The notes under the pieces were generated by a model. The model did not search any database. It had not been told where the DNA came from and saw nothing but the letters and a program-made list of their open reading frames with translations. Of a DNA stretch of 64,000 nt, positions 8,150 to 16,624 are shown piece by piece. Position 1 is the stretch's first letter. Every line of letters starts with the position of its first letter. The stretch comes from Arsukibacterium tuosuense. GTDB taxonomy: Bacteria; Pseudomonadota; Gammaproteobacteria; Enterobacterales; Alteromonadaceae. The DNA lies in contig NZ_OBEB01000003.1 of NCBI RefSeq assembly GCF_900215315.1, positions 248,001-312,000 of the forward strand. Reading direction: 5' to 3'. The translations under genes and the position numbers were made by a program.

Positions 8150-8767
8150 TTACAGAATAGCCAGTAACTCGACGTCGAATACCAGAGTGCTGTATGGGGC
8201 AATAGCATTGCCTGCGCCACGCTCGCCGTAAGCCAGGTTCTGTGGCACATATAAGCGCAGCTTTGAACCGACAGCCATTAATTGTAATGCTTCAGTCCAG
8301 CCGGCAATAACGCCTGAAACCGGAAATTCTGCCGGCTCACCACGCTGATAAGAGCTGTCAAACACAGTGCCGTCAATCAGAGTGCCATGGTAATGGGTAC
8401 GTACCGTTGAGGCAGTTGTTGGCTTTTCGCCTTCAGCAGCTACCAGAACTTCATATTGCAGGCCAGACGCCGTTATCGTTACTTCAGCACGCTTAGCATT
8501 TTCTGCCAGGAACATTTCGCCCGCTTCGGCCAGCGCTTTTGCTTTTTCCTGCTCAGCCGCTTGCATCCGCTCACTGATCACGCCAAACGCCGCCCGGATC
8601 TGATCTTCGCTGACTTCAGGCTGCTGCTCGTTGTAAGCCGCTGCTAAGCCTGCAGCTACCGCAGTAATATCCAGACCGTCAAACGGATTGTCGGCCAGTT
8701 GCTGGCCCATTTGTAAACCAATACCATAACTGGCGTGTTGTTCTAGCGTTGCATATTTATCAGACAT
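8150..8767 (-). CDS. fklB: FKBP-type peptidyl-prolyl cis-trans isomerase FklB
   Basis: A 205-residue two-part protein: an N-terminal helical dimerisation domain (HASYGIGLQMGQQLADNPFDG) and a C-terminal FKBP domain (about 95-205) with VRTHYHGTLIDGTVFDSSYQ, FPVSGVIAGWTEALQ and the closing LVFDVELL. The family catalyses proline isomerisation as a cytoplasmic folding helper. The ATG at 8767 is preferred over an upstream in-frame GTG because a GTGGAA ribosome-binding site lies directly before it and MSDKY fits the family. No signal peptide, which separates it from periplasmic FkpA. Confidence 0.92.
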   Translation of the reverse strand: MSDKYATLEQHASYGIGLQMGQQLADNPFDGLDITAVAAGLAAAYNEQQPEVSEDQIRAAFGVISERMQAAEQEKAKALAEAGEMFLAENAKRAEVTITASGLQYEVLVAAEGEKPTTASTVRTHYHGTLIDGTVFDSSYQRGEPAEFPVSGVIAGWTEALQLMAVGSKLRLYVPQNLAYGERGAGNAIAPYSTLVFDVELLAIL

Positions 8768-8872
8768 AAGTTCCACTTTTGCTGGGCTGCCGGCAGAAAC
8801 AGTTTGCCAGGCAGCAATTAAATTCGGCCAACATACTAACCTATCGCGGCGCGAATGTCTTGCCAGTGCAAC

Positions 8873-9157
8873 CTATAGCAGCTGTACCTGCTGCCATAAT
8901 TGTTGTACATGCTGCTGATCAGCATCAGTCAGTTCGCCGCCGTCTATCGCTTTTACCAGGCTTTGTTCCACCCAGTTACACAACCGGGGTTTATCAAATG
9001 GCTCAGCCATAACTTCCAGGCTACCCACTGCTAAATCAAAATGTCCCCGTAAATAACCGGCAGCAAATAACTGATCATCGGTGGCATCCGGGATCAGATT
9101 ATCAAAATAATCGGCAACAGTATCAATATACTGCTCGGGTTTCGCTGCTTGATTCAT
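8873..9157 (-). CDS. yfcL: YfcL family protein
   Basis: A 94-residue acidic protein that aligns with E. coli YfcL over its length: DATDDQLFAAGYLRGHFDLA, then a helix ending LVKAIDGGELTDADQQHV. The function is not known. It follows the NAD-kinase-like gene with a one-base gap and so is probably co-transcribed and translationally coupled with it. In E. coli yfcL also sits next to aroC, prmB and smrB, as here, which supports the call. Confidence 0.88.
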   Translation of the reverse strand: MNQAAKPEQYIDTVADYFDNLIPDATDDQLFAAGYLRGHFDLAVGSLEVMAEPFDKPRLCNWVEQSLVKAIDGGELTDADQQHVQQLWQQVQLL

Positions 9158-9158
9158 A

Positions 9159-10289
9159 CTACTCCTCGTCCTGATAACCTAAGCGGTATATGACATAATC
9201 GTTATAACCGGTTAGCACATTTAATAAGCCGTGCAATGCTTTATCCAGTGTCTGATCACCGGTATCTGCCAGCAGTGGCCGGCCATTAAGTTGCTGCAGC
9301 TTGGTTTTGGTCGCCAGCAACATGATATTATCCCGGCCGATGGCTTTAATTACAGCCGGTGACAGTTGCTGATTACCCCGGCCAAAGACATGGCCCTGGC
9401 CACCGATCAGGGTGATCACCAGTTTGCTCGGATAATCGCTAACCAGCTCGAGCAACTGGGTTGCCGTCACATCACTGGCAATCAACTCGCCATTCTCAAC
9501 CACATCAACACCCAGCAAGGTATTAGCAAGGCCCAGCTCTGCCATTACTGCTGCGACGGTGCTCCCCGAGCCCATTACATAACGGATGTTGTCTTCCATT
9601 AAACCGGCGACATATGCGGCTAAATCGTCCAGCACCAGCTCCTCAGATTCTTTGCCGGCGGCTTTAACACTCTGGACATAGCGAAGCTCTGCCGGAATGC
9701 GCATTTCGCCGTAGCGGCGGGCCTTTACCACACCTTGCCGGAATGCTGTCTCGTCAATATCCATTACCGGTGCTTCGGCCAGCGTCACTAACTGACCGCT
9801 GATCAGCCGCTGCACCAGTTTGCCGGCTGCCTGCGGCGAAATAGCATAAACGCCGGAGTGAATTTTACAGCCGGCCGGAATACCCAGTACCGTTGTGCTG
9901 TTGCCAATAACACTACACAAATTCCGCGCCGTACCATCACCGCCGGCAAACAGCAGCAAGTCAACGCCCTGCTCTGCTATGGCAAGCGCTGCCTGCTCGG
10001 TGTCTGCAGCCACTGTTGGCGCTGTTGCCGGGGTATAACAAACCTGATAATTCAGCCCTAACTGCTGACACAAATCGGCACCCATTTCGCCCGCGACGGT
10101 GACGACCTGGAACTGATCTTTTAATGCTGATAGTTGACTAAGCGCCACTGCCGCACGCTCACCGGCCATTGGCACAGCGCCCCTTGCCAGGGCTTCTGCC
10201 GCCATACCATCACTGCCTTTTAACGCAACACTACCCCCCAGGCCCGCCAGCGGATTGATAATAAGACCTAAACGAAAGGGATTAATCAT
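9159..10289 (-). CDS. ATP-NAD kinase-like protein (COG3199 type)
   Basis: A 376-residue protein with the NAD-kinase/diacylglycerol-kinase fold. The nucleotide-binding GGDGTAR motif lies near residue 117 (LLLFAGGDGTARNL) and a glycine-rich N-terminus reads LGLIINPLAGLGG. The C-terminal part (ITLIGGQGHVFGRGNQQLSP) is typical of the predicted polyphosphate- or ATP-dependent NAD kinases that differ from the canonical NadK. The substrate is not proven for most members. It heads a two-gene minus-strand unit with yfcL, divergent from the aldehyde dehydrogenase. Confidence 0.82.
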   Translation of the reverse strand: MINPFRLGLIINPLAGLGGSVALKGSDGMAAEALARGAVPMAGERAAVALSQLSALKDQFQVVTVAGEMGADLCQQLGLNYQVCYTPATAPTVAADTEQAALAIAEQGVDLLLFAGGDGTARNLCSVIGNSTTVLGIPAGCKIHSGVYAISPQAAGKLVQRLISGQLVTLAEAPVMDIDETAFRQGVVKARRYGEMRIPAELRYVQSVKAAGKESEELVLDDLAAYVAGLMEDNIRYVMGSGSTVAAVMAELGLANTLLGVDVVENGELIASDVTATQLLELVSDYPSKLVITLIGGQGHVFGRGNQQLSPAVIKAIGRDNIMLLATKTKLQQLNGRPLLADTGDQTLDKALHGLLNVLTGYNDYVIYRLGYQDEE

Positions 10290-10416
10290 GGGTTTAGCTT
10301 CATCCGGATGCCTGTTAGCGAATGGCGCGCATTGTAACGATTTCAGCGGCCCTTGCCCAGTATTGCCAGCGCAAACCTGCTCCTGTTCTGCTTATAGCAA
10401 CCGTGGCGACCTGAGC

Positions 10417-10445
10417 TTGCCGCACTGGTCTGACTGGTTTAGAGT
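10417..10445 (+). promoter_or_regulatory. Promoter of the aldehyde dehydrogenase with a FadR-type operator filling the spacer
   Basis: TTGCCG (10417-10422) and TAGAGT (10440-10445) are separated by exactly 17 bases. The spacer itself, 10423-10439 (CACTGGTCTGACTGGTT), matches 13 of the 16 specified positions of the FadR consensus AACTGGTCNGACCAGTT. A repressor bound there would block RNA polymerase. Motif-based inference, but both elements are strong and support each other. Confidence 0.6.
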
Positions 10446-10481
10446 ACAGTCAGATAACTAACACGACTGAAAGGGACAACA

Positions 10482-11894
10482 ATGTCACCACTTGAGCTGC
10501 AATTTGAGCAACTAAAACAAGCTTACAGCCTTCGCCCTTATCCGGATCTGCAGCAGCGCCAGCAGCAATTAACGGCTCTGCGCCAGGCTGTCCGGCAACA
10601 CAGTGCAGCGCTGTGTGACGCAGTAAGCAGTGATTTTGGTTATCGCAGTAGTGACGAAACCCGTTTGCTGGAAATTATGCCCTCAATAAGCGGTATTGAT
10701 TACCATACAAAGCAGCTAAAAAGCTGGCTAAAGCCACAAAAGCGACATGTCCACTACAGTTTTATGCCCGCCAGTAACCGCGTTATGCTGCAACCACTGG
10801 GCGTCGTCGGCATTATTGTTCCGTGGAACTACCCTATTTACTTAGCACTTGGCCCGTTAATGGCGGCTATTGCCGCTGGCAATAAAGCCATGCTGAAACT
10901 GTCTGAATATACCCCGGCGACCAATAAGGTGCTAAGCACCCTATGTCAGCAGGCGCTGGGGCCAGATGTTATTGTAGTTGAAGGTGAAGCAGAGATTGCC
11001 GCTGAATTTTCCCGCTTGCCATTTGACCATCTGCTGTTTACCGGTTCTACCGCGGTTGGCCGCAAAGTCATGCAGGCAGCTGCTGCAAACCTGACGCCGG
11101 TTACGCTGGAGCTGGGCGGCAAAAGCCCGGTACTGATTGCCCCCGATGCCGACATTCAGCAGATGGCGAAACGTATTTTGTTCGGGAAAACCGCCAATGC
11201 CGGCCAGACCTGCGTTGCGCCCGACTATGTGCTGGTACCTGCTGACAAACTGGAGCAGTTAATTACTGAGCTTTGCCAGGCTTTTAGTGGCTTTTATCCT
11301 GATTTTGCCACTAACCCGGATTATAGCTCGGTGATTAACCCGGCTCAGTATCAACGGCTGATGGCAATGCTTGAACATGCCCACAGTAGTGGTACCCGGG
11401 TGATTAACTGTGGCGATACCAGTGGTAAAAATGAACCTGCCCTGGCCAACAGCGAGCGGCGACTGGCACTGCAGTTAATTATTGGCGCTGATGATAATAG
11501 CAACCTGATGGAGCAGGAAATATTTGGCCCCTTGCTGCCATTGGTTCCCTACAAAACGCTGGAAGAAGCACTTAACTATATTCAGCAGCGGCCGAGGCCA
11601 CTGGCGCTGTATTTAATGAGCAATGATAAAGCGACTCAGCAACAGGTGCTACAGCAAACTCATGTCGGAGGTGTCTGTATTAACGACACCCTGGTGCATG
11701 TGGCACAGGATGACCTGCCCTTTGGCGGCATTGGTCCGTCTGGGTTGGGTAATTATCATGGCAAAGAGGGCTTTTTACGGTTTTCGCACCAGAAAGCGAT
11801 TCATCAGAAAGGCTGGTTTAACAGTGGTCAGTTTATTTATCCGCCGTTTAACCGCAAAGTGTTTAAAGCCATACTCGGCTGGTTAACCCGTTAA
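10482..11894 (+). CDS. NAD(P)-dependent aldehyde dehydrogenase (coniferyl-aldehyde/long-chain type)
   Basis: A 470-residue ALDH. Catalytic residues are visible: N116 in VPWNYP, E210 in TLELGGKSP, and nucleophile C244 in ANAGQTCVAPDYV. The length and the short C-terminal tail (SHQKAIHQKGWF, then a hydrophobic end FKAILGWL) fit the subgroup annotated as coniferyl aldehyde dehydrogenase, which also contains fatty-aldehyde enzymes. It oxidises an aldehyde to the acid with NAD(P). The FadR-type operator in its promoter suggests a fatty or long-chain aldehyde substrate; this is inference. The gene stands alone and meets the MFS gene tail to tail. Confidence 0.88.
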   Translation: MSPLELQFEQLKQAYSLRPYPDLQQRQQQLTALRQAVRQHSAALCDAVSSDFGYRSSDETRLLEIMPSISGIDYHTKQLKSWLKPQKRHVHYSFMPASNRVMLQPLGVVGIIVPWNYPIYLALGPLMAAIAAGNKAMLKLSEYTPATNKVLSTLCQQALGPDVIVVEGEAEIAAEFSRLPFDHLLFTGSTAVGRKVMQAAAANLTPVTLELGGKSPVLIAPDADIQQMAKRILFGKTANAGQTCVAPDYVLVPADKLEQLITELCQAFSGFYPDFATNPDYSSVINPAQYQRLMAMLEHAHSSGTRVINCGDTSGKNEPALANSERRLALQLIIGADDNSNLMEQEIFGPLLPLVPYKTLEEALNYIQQRPRPLALYLMSNDKATQQQVLQQTHVGGVCINDTLVHVAQDDLPFGGIGPSGLGNYHGKEGFLRFSHQKAIHQKGWFNSGQFIYPPFNRKVFKAILGWLTR

Positions 11895-12036
11895 AATTCG
11901 ATTGTGTTGTTCTGCACCGTGACTTCACAGCAGCGCAGGGTGGCTGGAAATACTTACTTCACCGGCTTCAAGGATCACGTCCCTGCCTGCGCAGCATCCA
12001 TGCTGCTGTTACGTAAGTACACCAACCACCCTGCTT

Positions 12037-13197
12037 TCATTCTATATTCGCAATGTTTTTCGGCAAGGTTAATACTAACAGACAGGCCAGCAGCGCAAAG
12101 CCGGCAGCGAAGATAAAAGTTTGTGCTGCGCCCGCGCCATTTTGCCAGCTAAAACCAGCCAGATAAGCGCCAATAGCCCCGCCACCACCGAAAATAAGCC
12201 CGGCATAAATGGCCTGGCCCCGGCCGCGCTGCGCTTTTGGGAATACCTGCTGAATAAACTGCATGGCGCAGCTATGGGCAATGGCAAAACTGCCAGCATG
12301 CAATAGCATACTCAGCGCCAGCCACCAGACAGAGTGGGCCAGCAAGGCCACCATTAACCAGCGAATGGCAGTTAAGCCATAGCAAATGCTCAATAGTAAG
12401 CGATAGCTGCGGTTGCGCATAAGGCGCCCCGCGTAGTAAAACGCCACAATTTCCGCGGCTACCGCCAGGCTGATCAGTAAGCCGGTCTGGCTGCCGCTAT
12501 AGCCTAAGTCGCGGCTATACAGAGTAAAAAAGCCATAAAAAGGCGCAAAGCTTATTTGCATCAGCAGTGCTGCACCCATAAAAACCCACAACACCTTGTG
12601 CTTAGCCAGTTGCCGGTAAGACAGTGTTGTAGCTGTTGCATCATGCGCTGGGGTCAGTGCCGGTAGATTAAGCAGACAGAACACTAACAGTAACAAAAAC
12701 GCCAGCGCAGTAGCGGGCATAAACTCACTGCCATACAGCTGATAAAACCAACCTCCCAGCATCACCAGCACGATATAGCCCACACTGCCTGCTGAGCGGA
12801 TCCGGCTATACTGCTCAGTGTTATTGTTCAGAAATAAAAAAGTGGAGACTTCCAGTTGCGGTAAAATAGCGGTCCAGAAAAAGCTGAACAGTGCCAGCGC
12901 GACCAATAAAAAACCAAACCCGGCATCAATAAAGCTGCCTAACCAGCCGATACAGGCCAGCACGGCACCCAATTGCATCACCCTGAGTGGCTTACTGCTG
13001 CGTTCAGCTAAACCGGCCCAGATAGCCGGCCCGACAATCCGGGTGGCCGTGACAATGGCCAGCATCAGACCTATCTGGCGCGAGTCAAAACCACGACCAT
13101 CCAGAAACAGCCCCAGATAAGGCACAAAAATACCCAGCACACCAAAATAGGTAAAGTAAGCCAGCGCTAACGCTGGCCTGGCGGCCAATAATTTCAT
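12037..13197 (-). CDS. MFS transporter (MFS_1-like, HcaT/nucleoside-type family)
   Basis: A 386-residue protein with about twelve hydrophobic segments and the family N-terminus (LALAYFTYFGVLGIFVPYLG, then a GLAERSS loop after helix 2). It resembles the MFS_1-like subfamily that includes the phenylpropionate transporter HcaT; the substrate cannot be told. It lies 32 bases after aroC on the same strand, an arrangement common in alteromonads, so it is probably read with prmB-aroC. A role linked to aromatic metabolism would be speculation. Confidence 0.82.
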   Translation of the reverse strand: MKLLAARPALALAYFTYFGVLGIFVPYLGLFLDGRGFDSRQIGLMLAIVTATRIVGPAIWAGLAERSSKPLRVMQLGAVLACIGWLGSFIDAGFGFLLVALALFSFFWTAILPQLEVSTFLFLNNNTEQYSRIRSAGSVGYIVLVMLGGWFYQLYGSEFMPATALAFLLLLVFCLLNLPALTPAHDATATTLSYRQLAKHKVLWVFMGAALLMQISFAPFYGFFTLYSRDLGYSGSQTGLLISLAVAAEIVAFYYAGRLMRNRSYRLLLSICYGLTAIRWLMVALLAHSVWWLALSMLLHAGSFAIAHSCAMQFIQQVFPKAQRGRGQAIYAGLIFGGGGAIGAYLAGFSWQNGAGAAQTFIFAAGFALLACLLVLTLPKNIANIE

Positions 13198-13229
13198 AAG
13201 GTCATAGGGTCCTGACGAACACTATTTAA

Positions 13230-14330
13230 TTACCGGTTAGCGTTAGCAATGTCCGGGGTATGCACGCTTACGCCGGCATTCTGGGCCCGGTGACGTAATA
13301 AGTGGTCCATTAAAACAATAGCAAGCATCGCTTCTGCTATGGGTACCGCCCGGATACCCACGCAGGGGTCATGCCTGCCTTTGGTAACAATATCAACCAC
13401 GTCGCCATCGACATTAATACTCTTACCCGGAATACTGATACTCGATGTTGGCTTTAAGGCAATACTGACCTTCACATCCTGCCCTGACGAGATACCACCG
13501 AGCGTGCCGCCCGCATGGTTGGAACTAAAGCCCTCTGGCGTTAACTCATCGCGGTCAGTTGAACCGCGCTGCTCCACCACCGCAAAGCCATCACCTATTT
13601 CCACCGCTTTGACGGCGTTGATACTCATCATGGCATGGGCAATGTCGGCATCTAACCGGTCAAACACCGGTTCACCCAGCCCCACCGGCATACCTGTTGC
13701 TACGACATTAACCCGGGCACCAACTGAGTCGCCATCTTTTTTAAGCTGACGCATATACTCGTCCAGCGCGGCAATTTTATCCGGATCCGGACAAAAGAAC
13801 GGATTGTTTTCTACTTCATCCCAGTTCAGCTTTTCTGCTTTTACCGGGCCTAACTGTGCCAGATATGCACGGATGTCGATACCACAGTGTTCTTTTAAAT
13901 ACTTCTTGGCAATAGAACCTGCCGCAACCCGCACTGCGGTTTCCCGCGCCGAGGAGCGGCCACCACCGCGATAATCCCGAATGCCAAACTTATGCCAGTA
14001 AGTGTAATCGGCATGGCCGGGCCGGAATAAATCTTTAATATTGGAGTAGTCTTGCGAGCGCTGATCGGTATTCTCAATCAACAGACCAATACTGGCACCG
14101 GTTGTGGTGTCTTCAAACACACCGGATAGAATTTTTACCTGGTCCTCTTCCCGCCGGGCCGTGGTGTAGCGCGACGTACCGGGTTTACGACGATCTAAAT
14201 CCAGTTGCAAATCATCAGCGGTTAAATGCATGCCTGGCGGACAACCATCAACAATACCGCCTATTGCCGGACCATGGCTTTCACCAAAAGTGGTAACTTT
14301 AAACAACTGACCAATGCTGTTGCCGGCCAT
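13230..14330 (-). CDS. aroC: Chorismate synthase
   Basis: A 366-residue enzyme that makes chorismate from EPSP with reduced FMN, the last step of the shikimate pathway. Family signatures are present: N-terminal [20 protein letters not shown], central [13 protein letters not shown], and [16 protein letters not shown] near the C-terminus. It directly follows prmB: the prmB stop TAA abuts the aroC ATG and the end of prmB (GAGGAG) supplies the ribosome-binding site, so the two are translationally coupled. Confidence 0.98.
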   Translation of the reverse strand: MAGNSIGQLFKVTTFGESHGPAIGGIVDGCPPGMHLTADDLQLDLDRRKPGTSRYTTARREEDQVKILSGVFEDTTTGASIGLLIENTDQRSQDYSNIKDLFRPGHADYTYWHKFGIRDYRGGGRSSARETAVRVAAGSIAKKYLKEHCGIDIRAYLAQLGPVKAEKLNWDEVENNPFFCPDPDKIAALDEYMRQLKKDGDSVGARVNVVATGMPVGLGEPVFDRLDADIAHAMMSINAVKAVEIGDGFAVVEQRGSTDRDELTPEGFSSNHAGGTLGGISSGQDVKVSIALKPTSSISIPGKSINVDGDVVDIVTKGRHDPCVGIRAVPIAEAMLAIVLMDHLLRHRAQNAGVSVHTPDIANANR

Positions 14331-15281
14331 TTAGCTCTCCTCAAACAAGTGTTGGTAGGCAATAAGCTGAGCTTTACTCAGCGCAAACACGCCAAGGCCA
14401 CCGGCTGTAAACTCAAGCCAGTTAAATTGGACGTCTGGATACCTATCCTGCAATTCAACCATACTATTGCCTACTTCACAAATTAAATAACCCTGCTCGG
14501 TAAGATGAGCGGCAGCCTGCGCCAGAATGCGCCGGGTTAACTCCAGGCCATCATGGCCGGACGCCAGCCCCAGTTCCGGTTCGTGCCGGTATTCTTCAGG
14601 TAAATCAGCCATATCATCAGCATCGACATAGGGCGGATTGGTGACAATCAAGTCATATTGCTGACCGGTTAGCGCATCGTATCCATCAGATAAAATTGGG
14701 TATACCCTGTCCAGCAAGCCATGCTCGTTAATATTAATATCGGCGACGGCTAATGCATCCGGGCTGATATCTACTGCATCAACCTGGGCCTCAGGGAAAG
14801 CATAGGCACAGGCGATGGCAATACAGCCTGACCCGGTGCATAAATCGAGGATCCGTTCCGGCGGTGCCGCAAGTTCAAAGCGGCTGAATTTTTCGTTGAT
14901 TAGCTCGGCAATGGGTGAGCGTGGCACCAGCACCCGCTGATCAACATAAAAAGGCAGCTGGCAAAAATAAGCCTGATGGGTCAGATATGCCGCGGGCATC
15001 CGCAGCTCTATGCGCTGGGCCAGTAAGTCGATAAAGGCCCGCCGCTCGGGCCGGGTTAGCCTTACCCCCAATAATTTATCATCTGTTAGCGGTGGTAAAA
15101 ACAAACAATGCGCCAGCAATGCCGCCGCTTCATCCCACGGGTTATCCGTACCGTGACCGAGATAAACACCCGCTTCGTTAAAGCGACTTACCGCAAATCG
15201 CAGCCAATCATGCACGCTGACCAATGTATCAAGCGCCTCATTAATATCAGATTCTGAAAACATCGGGTTGTAATCGGCCAT
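14331..15281 (-). CDS. prmB: Ribosomal protein L3 N5-glutamine methyltransferase
   Basis: A 316-residue SAM-dependent methyltransferase. The SAM-binding motif DLCTGSGC lies at residues 146-153 and the catalytic NPPY motif at 215-218 ([12 protein letters not shown]), which defines the HemK/PrmB glutamine methylases. PrmB methylates a glutamine of protein L3 during 50S assembly. The N-terminus ([20 protein letters not shown]) and the aroC neighbour separate it from the release-factor enzyme PrmC. First gene of the prmB-aroC unit, divergent from smrB. Confidence 0.95.
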   Translation of the reverse strand: MADYNPMFSESDINEALDTLVSVHDWLRFAVSRFNEAGVYLGHGTDNPWDEAAALLAHCLFLPPLTDDKLLGVRLTRPERRAFIDLLAQRIELRMPAAYLTHQAYFCQLPFYVDQRVLVPRSPIAELINEKFSRFELAAPPERILDLCTGSGCIAIACAYAFPEAQVDAVDISPDALAVADININEHGLLDRVYPILSDGYDALTGQQYDLIVTNPPYVDADDMADLPEEYRHEPELGLASGHDGLELTRRILAQAAAHLTEQGYLICEVGNSMVELQDRYPDVQFNWLEFTAGGLGVFALSKAQLIAYQHLFEES

Positions 15282-15331
15282 AACAGTATTCGCTCTTTGT
15301 AAAAAATGGGCAGATTGTATAGACTTGCGCG

Positions 15332-15895
15332 ATGCAACGAAAGAAGCTTTCTCCTCAAGCCCGCTTATCTGCCGAAGACAGCGACCTTTTTCGCCAGTCG
15401 GTTACTGGCGCACGTCCGCTATTGCAAGACAAGATAGCCCCTGTCAGCAAAGCCAGCAAGAAAAAAGCCCGGCCAGCGATCAATACGCCACAAAACGAGC
15501 AGCACCTATTCTTTTTTTCTGATGGCTATGAAGGTTTTGTCAGTGACGGCGGCTCGTTGTCTTATGTTCAGCCCGGTGATGACCCAAGATTAGCCGGCCG
15601 TTTAAAGCGCGCCGAGTTTCAGCCTCAGGTGGTGCTGGATTTACACGGTTTAACCCAACTGCAGGCTAAGGCCGAACTGGCGGGCTTACTGGCCTATTGC
15701 CAGCAGCAACAATTTAACTGCGCCTGTGTAGTCCATGGCAAAGGCTTAGGCATTCTGGCACGCAAAGTACCGAACTGGTTAATCCAGCATCCCAATGTGC
15801 GGGCGTTTCATACCGCGCCAAAAAGCTGGGGTAAACATGGTGCGTTATTACTGCTGCTGAAAATTAATCAGCCAGAGTTTGAACTACGCCAATAA
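15332..15895 (+). CDS. smrB: Smr-domain ribosome rescue endonuclease SmrB
   Basis: A 187-residue protein: a basic, low-complexity N-terminus followed by a Smr domain from about residue 97. The DLHG motif is at 103-106 ([16 protein letters not shown]) and HGKG at 135-138 ([13 protein letters not shown]). E. coli SmrB cuts mRNA at collided ribosomes, freeing the leading ribosome for rescue. Divergent from prmB, as in E. coli. No clear Shine-Dalgarno sequence before the ATG, so the start is somewhat uncertain, but [11 protein letters not shown] fits the family N-terminus. Confidence 0.94.
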   Translation: MQRKKLSPQARLSAEDSDLFRQSVTGARPLLQDKIAPVSKASKKKARPAINTPQNEQHLFFFSDGYEGFVSDGGSLSYVQPGDDPRLAGRLKRAEFQPQVVLDLHGLTQLQAKAELAGLLAYCQQQQFNCACVVHGKGLGILARKVPNWLIQHPNVRAFHTAPKSWGKHGALLLLLKINQPEFELRQ

Positions 15896-15927
15896 CAACG
15901 GTAATTCACAGATAAGGTATTCAGGGT

Positions 15928-16419
15928 CTAGCCGTGTGATAGTAATGCCAGATCCTGCGGCGCCATTTTTTCCAGCAGGCGCCCCCCTGTTACCGGTTGA
16001 TAATCGATACAACATAACGAAGCGGTACTGAAAACCGGTGTTTGTCCCTGCTGAGTCAGCATTTCTACCAGAAAACTGACTAAAGGCATATGAGATACCA
16101 GTAAAATTCTGGCATCGGGCTGTTCACTTAGCTTTGCATCAATCAAATCAAGTGTAAGCTGAGGGAGACCGTCGGGTACCAGAGCAGTTTGAGTATGCAA
16201 TTGACATTCCGGGCCTTGCTTACTCAGCATAATTTCGGCAGTCTGACCAGCACGTATATAAGGGCTAGTCCAGATATCGCTGAAAACGCTGTAGCAATTG
16301 TGCAGCCACTGCGCCATTTGCAGTGCCTCCCGCTTGCCTCTGGCGGTCAGTTGACGCTGACTGTCTTGCTTAGTCAACGGCTCTGCTTCACCATGGCGCA
16401 TAATAACAATGTTAACCAT
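15928..16419 (-). CDS. sixA: Phosphohistidine phosphatase SixA
   Basis: A 163-residue member of the histidine phosphatase superfamily. The N-terminus MVNIVIMRHGEAEP carries the R8-H9-G motif with the phosphate-accepting histidine, and LLVSHMPLVSFLVEML contains the second catalytic His. SixA removes phosphate from HPt domains and from the nitrogen phosphotransferase system. It is convergent with smrB and lies, as in E. coli, in the fadIJ-aroC neighbourhood, though other genes now separate it from fadIJ. Confidence 0.92.
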   Translation of the reverse strand: MVNIVIMRHGEAEPLTKQDSQRQLTARGKREALQMAQWLHNCYSVFSDIWTSPYIRAGQTAEIMLSKQGPECQLHTQTALVPDGLPQLTLDLIDAKLSEQPDARILLVSHMPLVSFLVEMLTQQGQTPVFSTASLCCIDYQPVTGGRLLEKMAPQDLALLSHG

Positions 16420-16624
16420 TTATATTGATACCGTACTACTTAGTCAGTGTGATTTTGTTTGCCATTGTTAAAAAGCATACGCTGGGCAAAAATTGTGCGC
16501 TATGATAAATAAAGTCTGGCACGAACGTAACTGCTATTAACGCATAACACAAAGCCTGTTTATTACTAAATGCTATCAAAAATCGGCAATCTTGCAGTAC
16601 TACCATACCGACATAGGATAATTC

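Noticed and set aside
10255..10461. 68-codon plus-strand frame upstream of the aldehyde dehydrogenase
   Set aside because: It runs across the promoter and FadR operator and begins inside the NAD-kinase-like gene; no support.
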